64,000 bases of DNA. Origin: Ferrovibrio xuzhouensis (GTDB lineage: Bacteria; Pseudomonadota; Alphaproteobacteria; Ferrovibrionales; Ferrovibrionaceae). The stretch is from the NCBI RefSeq assembly GCF_042648965.1, contig NZ_JBHRYJ010000002.1:310001-374000 (forward strand), in the 5' to 3' direction. Of this stretch, positions 9,401 to 17,158 are shown piece after piece; positions within the stretch are counted from its first letter, which is position 1; each line of letters begins with the position of its first letter. A model generated the notes under the pieces. That model was not told the DNA's origin. It made no database searches and saw only the letters and a program-made list of their open reading frames with translations. The position numbers were made by a program, and so were the translations under genes.

Positions 9401-10599
9401 GCCAGGCGCTGGCCGAGCGCCGTGCCGCGCTGGAACAACTGCGCCGCGACGCCGAGGCGCGCGGCCGCCGGCTTGAGGCCATCGTCGTCGAACGCCGCAA
9501 CGCGGCGGCGCGCAACGACAGCGCCGGCCAGCAGATCGCCCAGCTCGCGGCGCGGCGCGGCGAGGCCGAGACCGAACTGGCGAAGTTCGAGCAGATCCCG
9601 CTCGAGATCGAAGGCCGCCGCAGCGGCCTGCTGGATGAGCTCGCCAAGGCTGAGGCCGAGCGCCAGCTCGCCGCCGACCAGCTCGCCAATGCCGAAGCCG
9701 CGCAGCAGCTCGCCGCCCGCACCGCCCGCGAGATCGAGCAGATGCTGGCCAGCATCCGCGAGGAGCGCGTGCGGGCCCAGTCCGATCTCGAACACCAGCA
9801 GGTCAGCCTCGACGAACTGGCGATCCGCGTGCGCGAGACGCTCGACTGCACGCTCGATGCCGTGCTGCAGGCCGGCGAGGTCGGCGACGACGAGGACTTC
9901 CCGGAGCTGCCGCAGGTGGAGACCCGGCTCGAGCGGCTGCGCAAGGAGCGCGACAACATGGGTCCGGTCAACCTGCGCGCCGAGCTCGAGGCCAACGAGG
10001 TGGAAGAGAAGCTGACCACCCTGCAGACCGAGCAGACCGATCTGGTCGACGCCATCGAAAAGCTGCGCCAGGGCATCACCAGCCTGAACCGCGAGGGCCG
10101 CGAACGCCTGCTCGACGCCTTCGAGAAGGTGAACGGCCATTTCCAGAAACTGTTCGTCGAGGTGTTCGGCGGCGGCAAGGCGCATCTGCAACTCGTCGAA
10201 TCCGACGACCCGCTGCAGGCCGGCCTCGAAATCTATGCCTCGCCGCCGGGCAAGCGGCTGCAGATCATGTCGCTGCTGTCGGGCGGCGAGCAGGCGCTGA
10301 CCGCGCTGTCGCTGCTGTTCGCGGTGTTCCTCACCAACCCGGCGCCGATCTGCGTGCTCGACGAGGTGGACGCCCCGCTCGACGACGCCAACGTGGAGCG
10401 CCTGTGCAACCTGATGGAAGCGATGGCGCGGCAGACGGTGAATCTCGGCGAGGGCACCCGCTTCGTGGTGGTCACCCACCATCCGATCACCATGGCGCGC
10501 ATGGACCGGCTGTTCGGCGTCACCATGGCCGAACGCGGCGTCTCGCAGCTGGTCTCGGTCGATCTCGCCGGCGCCGAAGCGATGAAGGCGACGGGGTAA
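6475..10599 (+). CDS. smc: chromosome segregation ATPase SMC with expanded coiled-coil arms
   Basis: A 1374-residue SMC protein beginning at a GTG preceded by AAAGGTAAG. The head has Walker A GPNGCGKSN (31-39). The C-terminal head has the LLSGGEQALTALSLLF signature and the Walker B/D-loop VLDEVDAPLDDANV. The hinge lies roughly at residues 610-740. SMC homodimers with ScpA/ScpB organise and help segregate the chromosome. Bacterial SMCs are usually near 1150-1200 residues. The surplus of about 200 residues is explained by six tandem 18-residue repeats in the N-terminal arm (466-573) and six more in the C-terminal arm (796-903). A long antisense frame over the whole gene is a composition artefact. 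Confidence 0.96.
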   Translation: MQFTKLRLSGFKSFVEPTDFIIHPGLTGVVGPNGCGKSNLVEALRWVMGENSAKRMRGSGMDDMIFAGTATRPARNVAEVTLTLDNATRTAPAAFNEQEVLEITRKIEREKGSDYAINGNDVRMRDVQLLFADLASGANSPAMVSQGRVGALINAKPTDRRMLLEEAAGISGLHSRRHEAELRLKAAEQNLERVVDVIGQLDNQLQSLKRQARQASRYRNIAGQIRKTEAILYHLKHAALKQALADAEHALQEADRQVADRTLQVSEAHEAERIAAEALPPLRQHEAEAGARLHRLAVARDGLDAEEARAREAAEQIRQRLAQIASDSDRETALSQEAEATVARLDAENQELETLRAGEPEAQAGAEAAVAEAQGKVEERQGELDTLTDRAAQEQASRARLRQAIEDAERRLARLNGRIEEITAEETRLSERTEAVAETEAANSEVEARQLAIEEARELLEMTEAEQTGKVDAARQAYETIEAEQARLIEAARAALEAVEAEHAQKIEAVRATLASVQAEHEQKIEAARSGLNAVEGEHAQKIEVARAGLNSVEAEHGGRIAEARRGVETAEATRAEVGGAEEAARDAWQGVQGELTRLKAEEAGLTKLLKIDESNLFPPLIDQVSVAPGWEKALGAALADELNAATDRNAPMHWDALPPLTDAPALPAGVTPLAAHVTGPAALQRRLSQIGVVADDADGARLREQLRLGQRLVSKSGALWRWDGFTVKAGAPTSASIRLEQRNRLADLREELRGLEVRLADAQAAYAEAKQATEAAAQAERNARQAVQAAEDSRNEARQQAAAVVQTAEQARNEARQQAAAIVQTAERAAAEARDHAAQAVGVAERERQSARDRANQGVVQAERERQSARERGTQGIAAAERDRQSAREQASQALARADRELAVARDRQAELVRKEAERQSRLAALAEQKQQTAAEAAETDAARVAETEALAALPPEEEVRGLIAMVRDEVNALRQALAERRAALEQLRRDAEARGRRLEAIVVERRNAAARNDSAGQQIAQLAARRGEAETELAKFEQIPLEIEGRRSGLLDELAKAEAERQLAADQLANAEAAQQLAARTAREIEQMLASIREERVRAQSDLEHQQVSLDELAIRVRETLDCTLDAVLQAGEVGDDEDFPELPQVETRLERLRKERDNMGPVNLRAELEANEVEEKLTTLQTEQTDLVDAIEKLRQGITSLNREGRERLLDAFEKVNGHFQKLFVEVFGGGKAHLQLVESDDPLQAGLEIYASPPGKRLQIMSLLSGGEQALTALSLLFAVFLTNPAPICVLDEVDAPLDDANVERLCNLMEAMARQTVNLGEGTRFVVVTHHPITMARMDRLFGVTMAERGVSQLVSVDLAGAEAMKATG
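7870..8193 (+). repeat. six 54-bp tandem repeats encoding 18-residue units, SMC N-terminal arm
   Basis: Six consecutive 18-codon units, for example EQARLIEAARAALEAVEA, EHAQKIEAVRATLASVQA, EHEQKIEAARSGLNAVEG and EHAQKIEVARAGLNSVEA. The preceding 18 residues (ARQLAIEEARELLEMTEA) look like a degenerate seventh unit. An 18-residue period equals five helical turns (7+11), which fits an uninterrupted coiled coil. Confidence 0.9.
8860..9183 (+). repeat. six 54-bp tandem repeats encoding 18-residue units, SMC C-terminal arm
   Basis: Six consecutive 18-codon units, for example NEARQQAAAVVQTAEQAR, NEARQQAAAIVQTAERAA, QSARDRANQGVVQAERER and QSARERGTQGIAAAERDR, with a weaker seventh (AVARDRQAELVRKEAERQ). 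The set lies on the far side of the hinge at a similar distance from it as the N-terminal set, where the two arms should pair antiparallel. Confidence 0.9.
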
Positions 10600-10631
10600 C
10601 CTGTCGCACAGCAGTCTCCAAAGGAACGTCG

Positions 10632-10703
10632 TGCCCGCGGAAGCGGGCATCCCGTTTCTGTGTCAGCAACGGGACCCCGGCGCGCGCTGACGCTTGGCCG
10701 GGG
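10632..10703. repeat. REP-like palindromic element in the smc / pentapeptide-protein intergenic region
   Basis: TGCCCGC-GGAA-GCGGGCA (10632-10649) is a perfect 7-bp stem, followed by a second pair CCCCGG (10675-10680) and CCGGGG (10698-10703). The GTCGTGCCCGCGGAAGCGGG type of sequence resembles short dispersed palindromes common between alphaproteobacterial genes. It lies between two convergent genes and may end both transcripts, though there is no T-run. Confidence 0.5.
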
Positions 10704-10727
10704 AGACGGCTGCATTCTGGACGTCTA

Positions 10728-11657
10728 CTAAAGGCTTCCCACCGGGTGGAAGCCGAAGGTGCCGTCCATCATGGCGCCGCGAAAGTCGGTACCGGCGATC
10801 TTGGCGCGCGCCAGGTTGGCACCGCGCAGGTCGGTGCAGATCAGCCGTGCATGGTTGAGGTCGGCGCCGGCCAGGTTGGCACCGGCGAGATCGGCGCCGC
10901 TGAGGTCGCTGTCGGCGAGGTTGGCGCCGGCGAGATACAGGCCGCGCATCTCGGCGCGCATGCCGCGGGCACCGTTGCTCGCGATCCAGGCGGCATGGTC
11001 GGCGATAATGGCGCGCAACTCTTCGGGCGCCAGCGGCAGCGGCGCGGCGCCGCCGGCCTCGGCGATGGCATCGGCCATGCCTGGCGCGAGGTCGGCTAGC
11101 GCGAAACTGGCGCCGCGCAGGTCGGCGCCACGGAAGCTGACGCCATCCAGCCGGGCGAATGAAAAATTCGTGTCCTGAAGATTGGCCTTCTCGAAGGCGG
11201 CGTGTTCCAGCGAGGCGCCGCTGAACGAGGTGCCGGTGATGGTGGCGCCGCTCATGCGGGTGACGCGGGCCTCGCCGCCCTCGGGCCGGTAGGGGCCGAG
11301 CTGGGCCTCGTTGAAGCGCGTCTGGTGCAGCATGGCGCGGCTGAGGTCGGCGCCGCGCAGATCGGCGCGGGCGAAGTTGGCCGTCGAGAGGTCGGCGGCG
11401 CTGAGATCGCAGCCGGTCAGTTCGCTCTGGCTGAAATCCGCCTCGCGCAGATCCGAGCAGGACAGGCCGCAGAACCGCATCACCGCCCGGTGCAGGTTGC
11501 GCCGGCGCAGCATGATCGGGCCGAAGTCGGTGCGTTCGAGCTGCAGCTGGCGGCCGAGCCGCACCGAACCGCTCAGCGACATCACATAGCGGCCGTGCGA
11601 CTCGATCATGTCGCCCAGGTGCGATGGCGCGGGGGAGTAGGCGGGCGATGACATCAT
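10728..11657 (-). CDS. pentapeptide-repeat protein
   Basis: A 309-residue protein with two blocks of A(D/N)LxX repeats (about residues 67-125 and 134-185, and again from about 236 to the end), for example ADLRGADLSRA and ADLAGANLAGADL. Such repeats fold as a right-handed square beta-helix. A helical insert (PLAPEELRAIIADHAAWIAS) separates the blocks. Family members include gyrase protectors of the Qnr/MfpA kind and many proteins of unknown role, and nothing here decides between them. There is no signal peptide, so it is probably cytoplasmic. ATGs at 11657 and 11654 are both possible. Confidence 0.85.
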   Translation of the reverse strand: MMSSPAYSPAPSHLGDMIESHGRYVMSLSGSVRLGRQLQLERTDFGPIMLRRRNLHRAVMRFCGLSCSDLREADFSQSELTGCDLSAADLSTANFARADLRGADLSRAMLHQTRFNEAQLGPYRPEGGEARVTRMSGATITGTSFSGASLEHAAFEKANLQDTNFSFARLDGVSFRGADLRGASFALADLAPGMADAIAEAGGAAPLPLAPEELRAIIADHAAWIASNGARGMRAEMRGLYLAGANLADSDLSGADLAGANLAGADLNHARLICTDLRGANLARAKIAGTDFRGAMMDGTFGFHPVGSL

Positions 11658-11819
11658 GCGGACCGGGGGCCAGGCGCGGCCCGACAGCCGGGCCGGCCCG
11701 GGCAGAATGGGGCAGGCGGATTTTCGCTGTCAATCACTGGATGGGTTGCACAACCGCCGGCGGAAGACGGGTGGGCAGACGGCTGCCCAGAGCAGGCTGA
11801 ATAACTGAGCAGGCGGGCC

Positions 11820-11863
11820 CTAGAGCAGGCCAATCCTAGAGCAGGCCAATCCTAGAGCAGGCC
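11820..11863. repeat. 16-bp tandem duplication of the 3' end of the hydroxyacid dehydrogenase gene
   Basis: CTAGAGCAGGCCAATC occurs twice back to back (11820-11835, 11836-11851), and its first 12 bases begin a third copy at 11852-11863 that forms the last codons and stop of the adjacent minus-strand gene. The extra copies lie after the stop, so they do not change the protein. Confidence 0.9.
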
Positions 11864-12844
11864 GGCGATCACCCGGTCGGGCGGCGCATGGCCGTCGGCG
11901 AAGGTCTTGATGTTGATGATGACCTTCTCGCCCATGTCGACGCGGCCTTCCAGGGTGGCCGAGCCCATATGCGGCAGCAGCAGCACGTTCTCGAGTTCCA
12001 GCAGCTTGGGGTTCACCGCCGGCTCGTGCTCGAACACGTCGAGGCCGGCGCCGGCGATCTCGCCCTTGCGCAGCTTGCGCACCAGGGCGTTCTCGTCGAT
12101 CACTTCGCCGCGCGCGGTATTGACGATATAGGCCTGCGGCTGCAGCAGGTCGAGCCGGCGTGCCGACAGCAGATGGAAGGTCGCCGGCGTATGCGGGCAG
12201 TTGACCGAGATGATGTCCATGCGGGCCAGCATCTGGTCGAGGCTTTCCCAGTAGGTCGCCTCCAGCTCCTGCTCGACGCTCTCATGCACGCGCTTGCGGT
12301 TGTGGTAGTGGATCGACAGGCCGAAGGCCTTGGCGCGGCGGGCGACCGCCTGGCCGATGCGGCCCATGCCGATGATGCCGAGCCGCTTGCCCCAGATGCG
12401 CTTGCCGAGCATCCAGGTCGGCGACCAGCCCTCGAACTTGCCGGCCTGCAGCGCGTTGGCGCCCTCGACCAGCCGGCGCGGCACCGCCAGGATCAGCGCC
12501 ATGGTCATGTCGGCAGTGTCTTCGGTCAGCACGCCGGGCGTGTTGGTGACGGTGATGCCGCGCTGGCGGGCGGCGGCCAGGTCGATATGGTCGACGCCGG
12601 TGCCGAAATTGGCGATCAGGCGGAAATTCGGGCTGGCATGGGCAAGGACGGCACCGTCGATGCGGTCGGTGATGGTCGGCACCAGCACGTCGGCGGTTTT
12701 CACCGCCTCGATCAGCTCGGGCTGCGACAGCGGTTTGTCGGCCACGTTGAGCCGGGTATCAAACAGCTCCATCATCCGGGTTTCGATCGGATCCGGCAGT
12801 TTCCGGGTCACAATCACCAGAGGGCGCTTCTTTGGCGTCGGCAT
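11852..12844 (-). CDS. D-isomer-specific 2-hydroxyacid dehydrogenase (glyoxylate/hydroxypyruvate reductase-like)
   Basis: A 330-residue NAD(P)-dependent dehydrogenase. It has the Rossmann fingerprint GIIGMGRIGQAVARR near residue 155, followed by the catalytic set: Arg in NTARGEVID, Glu in FEHEPAVN and His in LPHMGSAT. Overall it looks closest to glyoxylate reductase (GyaR/GhrB-type), which reduces glyoxylate or hydroxypyruvate. Substrate choice cannot be fixed by eye. The gene stands alone, with 175 bp to the upstream lipoprotein gene on the same strand. The stop codon lies in a tandemly repeated 16-mer. Confidence 0.9.
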   Translation of the reverse strand: MPTPKKRPLVIVTRKLPDPIETRMMELFDTRLNVADKPLSQPELIEAVKTADVLVPTITDRIDGAVLAHASPNFRLIANFGTGVDHIDLAAARQRGITVTNTPGVLTEDTADMTMALILAVPRRLVEGANALQAGKFEGWSPTWMLGKRIWGKRLGIIGMGRIGQAVARRAKAFGLSIHYHNRKRVHESVEQELEATYWESLDQMLARMDIISVNCPHTPATFHLLSARRLDLLQPQAYIVNTARGEVIDENALVRKLRKGEIAGAGLDVFEHEPAVNPKLLELENVLLLPHMGSATLEGRVDMGEKVIINIKTFADGHAPPDRVIAGLL

Positions 12845-12978
12845 GGCAGGCGTTTCCGGCTCCGCAGAGGATGGGGGCGTTGGCCCTCTCTAGCAGATCG
12901 ACCCGACCGAGACAAACCTCGGCCGGGCCGAAATCGGCTGCCCCAGCGGAAACGGCAAATCTGCCGGGGGGATATGGT

Positions 12979-12996
12979 CCGTTCGCGTACGAACGG
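12979..12996. terminator. palindrome downstream of the lipoprotein gene
   Basis: CCGTTCG-CGTA-CGAACGG is a perfect 7-bp stem with a 4-nt loop, 24 bp beyond the stop of the minus-strand gene at 13020. No T-run follows, so it could equally be an operator for the gene starting at 12844. Confidence 0.35.
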
Positions 12997-13019
12997 CCGT
13001 GATTACAACGGTTTAGCGA

Positions 13020-13688
13020 TTAACGGACATACAGCGGCATATACTGGCGAATATTGCTCTCAAGCTCGCGGTCGACGTCCTGCATGGTCGCCTTGACCAG
13101 ATCGTAGAGCAGCTTGTCGCGGTCGTTGAGCGTGGCCTTCTCGCCGATGGTGTTGGACCGCTTGGCCGAAGACGTGGCGGTGGCGATACGGAAGCCGCGG
13201 GCGTCGCGCAGTTCGACGGTCATGCCGACATCGACGGTGAAGCGGGCGACCTGGTCCTCGGTGAAGCTGCCCTTGATGCCCGGGGTCTTCTTCAGGTCCT
13301 CTTCGGTGACGCTGGCATTCTTGATCGTCACGGTGACGCGGTAGGGCTGGCTGTTGTCCAGCAGGATGCGGTCGCGCGCCCAGCGCTGGGCGACCAGCAC
13401 CGGCGACTGCGGCACGGTCAGCTCGATATGCGGCGGCTGTGCCGAGGGCTGGTATTCCTGGATGGTCTCGACCGAGCTGGCGGCAAAGGTCAGTTTGGGT
13501 TCGTCGGCGAAGGTGATCTCGGGGAAGATCGGCTTTTCCGGTGCCGTGGAGCAGGCGGCCAGCAGGGCAGTGAAGCCCAGGGCCGCGGCGCCGCGCAAAA
13601 CCTGGCGCCGGGCAACGGGGCTGCGAAATGCGGATTCAGGAAAAGCGGATGCGGAAAGAACGCGGCTGCGGGAGGGCAGGAGGTTCAT
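13020..13688 (-). CDS. predicted lipoprotein with Tat-like signal, unknown function
   Basis: A 222-residue protein. Residues 27-46 read RRQVLRGAAALGFTALLAAC, a twin-arginine motif, hydrophobic core and lipobox ending in the Cys that should be lipidated. The mature part is soluble, with a conserved-looking C-terminal half (RFTVDVGMTVELRDARG, RSNTIGEKATLNDRDKLLYDLV). I do not recognise the family. An AAGGAGA ribosome-binding site lies 8 bp before the ATG at 13688. It could be an outer-membrane or periplasmic lipoprotein of the cell envelope; the role is unknown. Confidence 0.75.
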   Translation of the reverse strand: MNLLPSRSRVLSASAFPESAFRSPVARRQVLRGAAALGFTALLAACSTAPEKPIFPEITFADEPKLTFAASSVETIQEYQPSAQPPHIELTVPQSPVLVAQRWARDRILLDNSQPYRVTVTIKNASVTEEDLKKTPGIKGSFTEDQVARFTVDVGMTVELRDARGFRIATATSSAKRSNTIGEKATLNDRDKLLYDLVKATMQDVDRELESNIRQYMPLYVR

Positions 13689-13824
13689 GGCGGTTTCTCC
13701 TTGTTTTTCGGCGCCCAGATAGACGGGGAAATTGGGGCGGATTCAAGGCCCGGCCATGGCCAAAGCCGGGCATCCGGCGCTGCTCCGTGCCGGGACAACC
13801 CCGTGGCTGGGTCGCCGGCAGCCG

Positions 13825-14754
13825 TTACCGGGGTTGCTGGCGGCGGACCGCTTCGGCCGGGAAGTCGTAGGCCGCCGAACAGAACTGGCAGGTCACCGAG
13901 ATGACGCCATCGACGGCCATCTCCTCGATCTCGTCGGGCGCGAAGGACGCGAGGATGCCGCGCACCTTGTCGGCCGAGCAGGTGCAGGCATTGTCGAGCG
14001 GCGCGGTGTCGAACACCCGCACGCCGTCTTCATGGAACAGCCGGTAGAGCAGGTCGTTATGCCCGAGCACCGGGTCGCTCAGTTCGGCTGGCGTGGCGGT
14101 CGACAGCAGGGCGGTCACCTTCTCCCAGGCCAGCTCGCGTTCCTCGGCCATCAGGCCGCCGGGCTGCAGCGGCAGTTGCTGCAGCAGGATGCCGCCGGCG
14201 CGCCAGTGTCGCCGGCCGGAGGCGTCCTTGCGATGGCTGGCGGCCAGCGCGACCCGGGCATTGAGCTGTTCCGACTGGGAAAAATAGGTATGGGCGGCCT
14301 CGGCCAGCGTCGAGCCCGACAGGTCGACGATGCCCTGGTAGCGTTCCATGTCGTCGCCGGCCGGGTCGATGGTAAAGGCTAGATGGCCCTTGCCGAGCAG
14401 CAGGGGCACGATGCCTGCGGTGCCGCCGGGGCCGAGCTGCAGGCCGTCGAGCTGTTCGGCGTCGAAACTGGCATAGCCGCGCAGGTGGCCCGGGGTGCGG
14501 CAGTCGGCGACCAGCAATGAGACCGGGCCATTGCCCTTGGCCTGCAGGGTGAAGGTGCCGTCGAATTTCAGCGCCGTGGCCATGGTGGCCGCCAGCGCCA
14601 CCGCCTCGGCGACCAGCTGTGCCACCGGCTCGGGATAGGCATGCCGGCTCAGCAGGCGGTCAAGCGCCGGCCCCAGCCGCACCATGCGGCCGCGCACGTC
14701 GCACTGCTCGATCTGGAACGGCAGCGTCAGGTCATCGAAAATCGGATCGTTCAC
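13825..14754 (-). CDS. hslO: Hsp33 redox-regulated chaperone
   Basis: A 309-residue Hsp33. The zinc-binding redox switch is visible at the C-terminus as Cys-x-Cys (ACTCSAD) and Cys-x-x-Cys (VTCQFC). Oxidation of these cysteines activates the holdase under oxidative stress. The start is a GTG at 14754; no good Shine-Dalgarno precedes it, and a TTATAT -10-like hexamer lies only about 11 bp upstream, so a leaderless transcript from inside the argF end is conceivable. It follows argD-argF by 21 bp on the same strand, a linkage common in alphaproteobacteria. Confidence 0.94.
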   Translation of the reverse strand: MNDPIFDDLTLPFQIEQCDVRGRMVRLGPALDRLLSRHAYPEPVAQLVAEAVALAATMATALKFDGTFTLQAKGNGPVSLLVADCRTPGHLRGYASFDAEQLDGLQLGPGGTAGIVPLLLGKGHLAFTIDPAGDDMERYQGIVDLSGSTLAEAAHTYFSQSEQLNARVALAASHRKDASGRRHWRAGGILLQQLPLQPGGLMAEERELAWEKVTALLSTATPAELSDPVLGHNDLLYRLFHEDGVRVFDTAPLDNACTCSADKVRGILASFAPDEIEEMAVDGVISVTCQFCSAAYDFPAEAVRRQQPR

Positions 14755-14775
14755 AACGGGACTATATAACCAGAG

Positions 14776-15738
14776 TCAGGCGCCGAAACACCAGGCGAGG
14801 ATGGCTTTCTGCACATGCAGGCGATTTTCCGCCTCTTCAAAGACCACCGAGCGCGGCCCGTCGATCACCTCGGGCGTCACCTCCTCGCCGCGGTGGGCCG
14901 GCAGGCAATGCATAAAAATCGCGTCTTTCGCGGCTTTTCCGATCAGGGCGGCATTGACCTGGTAGGGGGCGAGGATTTTGTGCCGGCGCTCGGCATCTTT
15001 CATGCCCATCGACACCCAGGTGTCGGTGATGACGCAGGCGGCGTCCGAGACCGCCGCGGCCGGGTCCTCGGTGACGAAGATCTGGCCCTGGCGTTCGGCT
15101 GCCCAGGCCAGCACCTTTTTCTCGGGCGCCAGTTCGGCCGGGCAGGCGAGGTCGAGACGAAACCCGAATTGCACGGCGGCATGGATCAGCGAGGTCGCCA
15201 TGTTGTTGCCGTCGCCGACCCAGGCAAGCTTGCGGCCGCGGATCGGGCCGGCCTTTTCCTCGAAGGTCATCACATCGGCCATCACCTGGCAGGGATGGCT
15301 GTCGTCGGTCAGGCCGTTGATGACCGGGACGCTGGCATTGGCGGCCAGTTCCAGCAGGTTTTTCGTCTTGCCGGTGCGCATCATGATGGCATCGACATTG
15401 GCCGACAGGATGCGCGCGGTATCGGCCACCGTCTCGCCGCGGCCGATCTGCAGGTCGTCGGCGCGCAGCACGATGGTCTCGCCGCCGAGCTGGCGCATGG
15501 CGCTGTCGAAGCTGAGCCGGGTGCGGGTCGACGGCTTCTCGAAGATCATCGCCAGAATCCGGTCGGCGGCCGGGTGGTCGGGTTCCACCGCGCCCTTCGG
15601 CTTGCCCTTGCGGCCGGCCTTCATGCGCGCGGCATGGTCGAGGATGCCGCGCAGCACGGCAGGCTCGAAGTCGCTGAGATCGAGGAAATGCCGGATGCCG
15701 GAAGCGGCCGCCGCGATATTGGCGACGGCGGCGGTCAT
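14776..15738 (-). CDS. argF: ornithine carbamoyltransferase
   Basis: A 320-residue enzyme that makes citrulline from ornithine and carbamoyl phosphate in arginine biosynthesis. The carbamoyl-phosphate motif FEKPSTRTRLSFD, the HPCQ motif in DDSHPCQVMADV, and the ornithine-binding MHCLPAHRGEE near the C-terminus are all intact. The ATG at 15738 overlaps the argD stop as ATGA and has an AGGAG ribosome-binding site inside argD, so translation is probably coupled. An in-frame extension upstream lies wholly within argD and was rejected. Confidence 0.96.
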   Translation of the reverse strand: MTAAVANIAAAASGIRHFLDLSDFEPAVLRGILDHAARMKAGRKGKPKGAVEPDHPAADRILAMIFEKPSTRTRLSFDSAMRQLGGETIVLRADDLQIGRGETVADTARILSANVDAIMMRTGKTKNLLELAANASVPVINGLTDDSHPCQVMADVMTFEEKAGPIRGRKLAWVGDGNNMATSLIHAAVQFGFRLDLACPAELAPEKKVLAWAAERQGQIFVTEDPAAAVSDAACVITDTWVSMGMKDAERRHKILAPYQVNAALIGKAAKDAIFMHCLPAHRGEEVTPEVIDGPRSVVFEEAENRLHVQKAILAWCFGA

Positions 15739-16928
15739 GCCGCCGCTCCTGCCTTGCCCGCCGCACGCAGGCGCTGGCAGGCCGCCTCGAGGCGGTTGAC
15801 GCCTTCGGCGAGGTCCTTTTCCGGGATGGTCAGCGGCGGCATCAGGCGCACGGTGTTGTCGCCGGCCAGCACGCCGAGCAGATGCTCCTCGCGCATCGCC
15901 GCGGCGACGTCGCTGTTCAGCGGCTTGCATTTCAGCGCCATCAGGAAACCCTGGCCGCGGATCTCCTCGACGATGTCGGGATAGCGGTCGGCCAGCATGG
16001 TCAACTGCTGCTTGAAATACGACGCCCGTGTCTGCACGCCGTCAAAGAAGCCGGGCTCCAGCATCACGTCGAGCACGGCATTGGCCGCCACCATCGCCAT
16101 GATGTTGCCGCCGAAGGTGGTGCCATGGGTGCCGGGCGCCATGCCCGACGCCGCTTCCTCGGTGGCCAGCACGGCACCGACCGGGAAGCCGCCGCCCAAG
16201 CCCTTGGCCAGCGACATGATGTCCGGCGTGATGCCCGACCATTCATGGGCGAACAGCTTGCCGGTGCGGCCCATGCCGGTCTGGATTTCGTCGAGAATCA
16301 GCAGCAGGCCCTTGTCGTCGCACAGCTTGCGGATCGCCCGCATCATCTCGGGCTCCACCGTGCGGATGCCGCCTTCGCCCTGGATCGGCTCGATCATCAC
16401 TGCCGCGGTCTCGCCGGTGATGGCCGCCTTCAGGGCGGCCAGGTCGAGCGGCACCTGGTCGAAGCCATTCACCTTCTCGCCGAAACCCTCAAGGTATTTC
16501 TTGTTGTTGGTCGCCGCCAGCATGGCAAGCGTGCGGCCGTGGAAGCAGCCCTCGAAAGTGATGATGCGCCATTTCTCAGGCTGGCCCTTCGACGCGAAAT
16601 ACTTGCGCGCGATCTTGACTGCACCCTCGTTCGCCTCGGCGCCCGAATTGCAGAAGAACGCCTTGTCGGCAAAGGAATTGGCGACCAGCCGGCTGGCCAG
16701 TTTCTCCTGCTCGGGCGACCTGAACAGGTTGGAGACATGCCACAGTTTCGCGGCCTGCTCCTGGATCGCCCGGACCAGATGCGGGTGGCTGTGGCCGAGC
16801 GCGGTCACCGCGATGCCGGAGCCGAAGTCGAGATAACGTCGACCGTCGGCGGTGTAGAGGTAAGGACCCTCGCCCCGCTCGAACGCGAGGTCCACCCTCG
16901 CGTAAGTCGACATCAATGCTTCGCTCAC
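15735..16928 (-). CDS. argD: acetylornithine / succinyldiaminopimelate aminotransferase
   Basis: A 397-residue class III PLP aminotransferase acting in arginine (and possibly lysine) synthesis. The PLP lysine lies in SLAKGLGGGFPVGA, with the upstream ILDEIQTGMGRTG strand. CNSGAEANEGAVKIAR near residue 108 binds the cofactor phosphate. The start chosen is the GTG at 16928, which has AAGGAG seven bases upstream; an ATG at 16913 is the alternative. It forms an operon with argF, and hslO follows. The spacing to the divergent alcohol dehydrogenase gene (230 bp) leaves room for two promoters. Confidence 0.94.
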   Translation of the reverse strand: MSEALMSTYARVDLAFERGEGPYLYTADGRRYLDFGSGIAVTALGHSHPHLVRAIQEQAAKLWHVSNLFRSPEQEKLASRLVANSFADKAFFCNSGAEANEGAVKIARKYFASKGQPEKWRIITFEGCFHGRTLAMLAATNNKKYLEGFGEKVNGFDQVPLDLAALKAAITGETAAVMIEPIQGEGGIRTVEPEMMRAIRKLCDDKGLLLILDEIQTGMGRTGKLFAHEWSGITPDIMSLAKGLGGGFPVGAVLATEEAASGMAPGTHGTTFGGNIMAMVAANAVLDVMLEPGFFDGVQTRASYFKQQLTMLADRYPDIVEEIRGQGFLMALKCKPLNSDVAAAMREEHLLGVLAGDNTVRLMPPLTIPEKDLAEGVNRLEAACQRLRAAGKAGAAA

Positions 16929-17158
16929 GACACGGCTCCTTCGATGCCGCACCCCGGACCATCCGGGGCGCATAAAATGATGACGCCAGCCCCGGCTTTT
17001 CGCTGGCCGGGCTGGCGGGAAGGCAGGACTCTAAGGGCCTGCAAACGCTTAGTCAATTCGGCCATTGTCAGCCGACAATGCCGCAGGGGAGGGCTGGCCG
17101 TTCCCGCCGGGGCGGTGCTAGTGTCTGGAAAACATCAGGAATTACCGGAGGAGCCGCC

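Noticed and set aside
8634..9476. 280-codon alternative frame within smc
   Set aside because: Arg/Gly/Ala-rich translation of the repeat region in another frame, with no ribosome-binding site.
6400..10650. 1416-codon open frame antisense to smc
   Set aside because: It mirrors the smc codon pattern, is Leu/Gly/His-rich with no domain, and covers a certain gene. GC-rich codon bias and repeated heptads keep the reverse strand free of stops.
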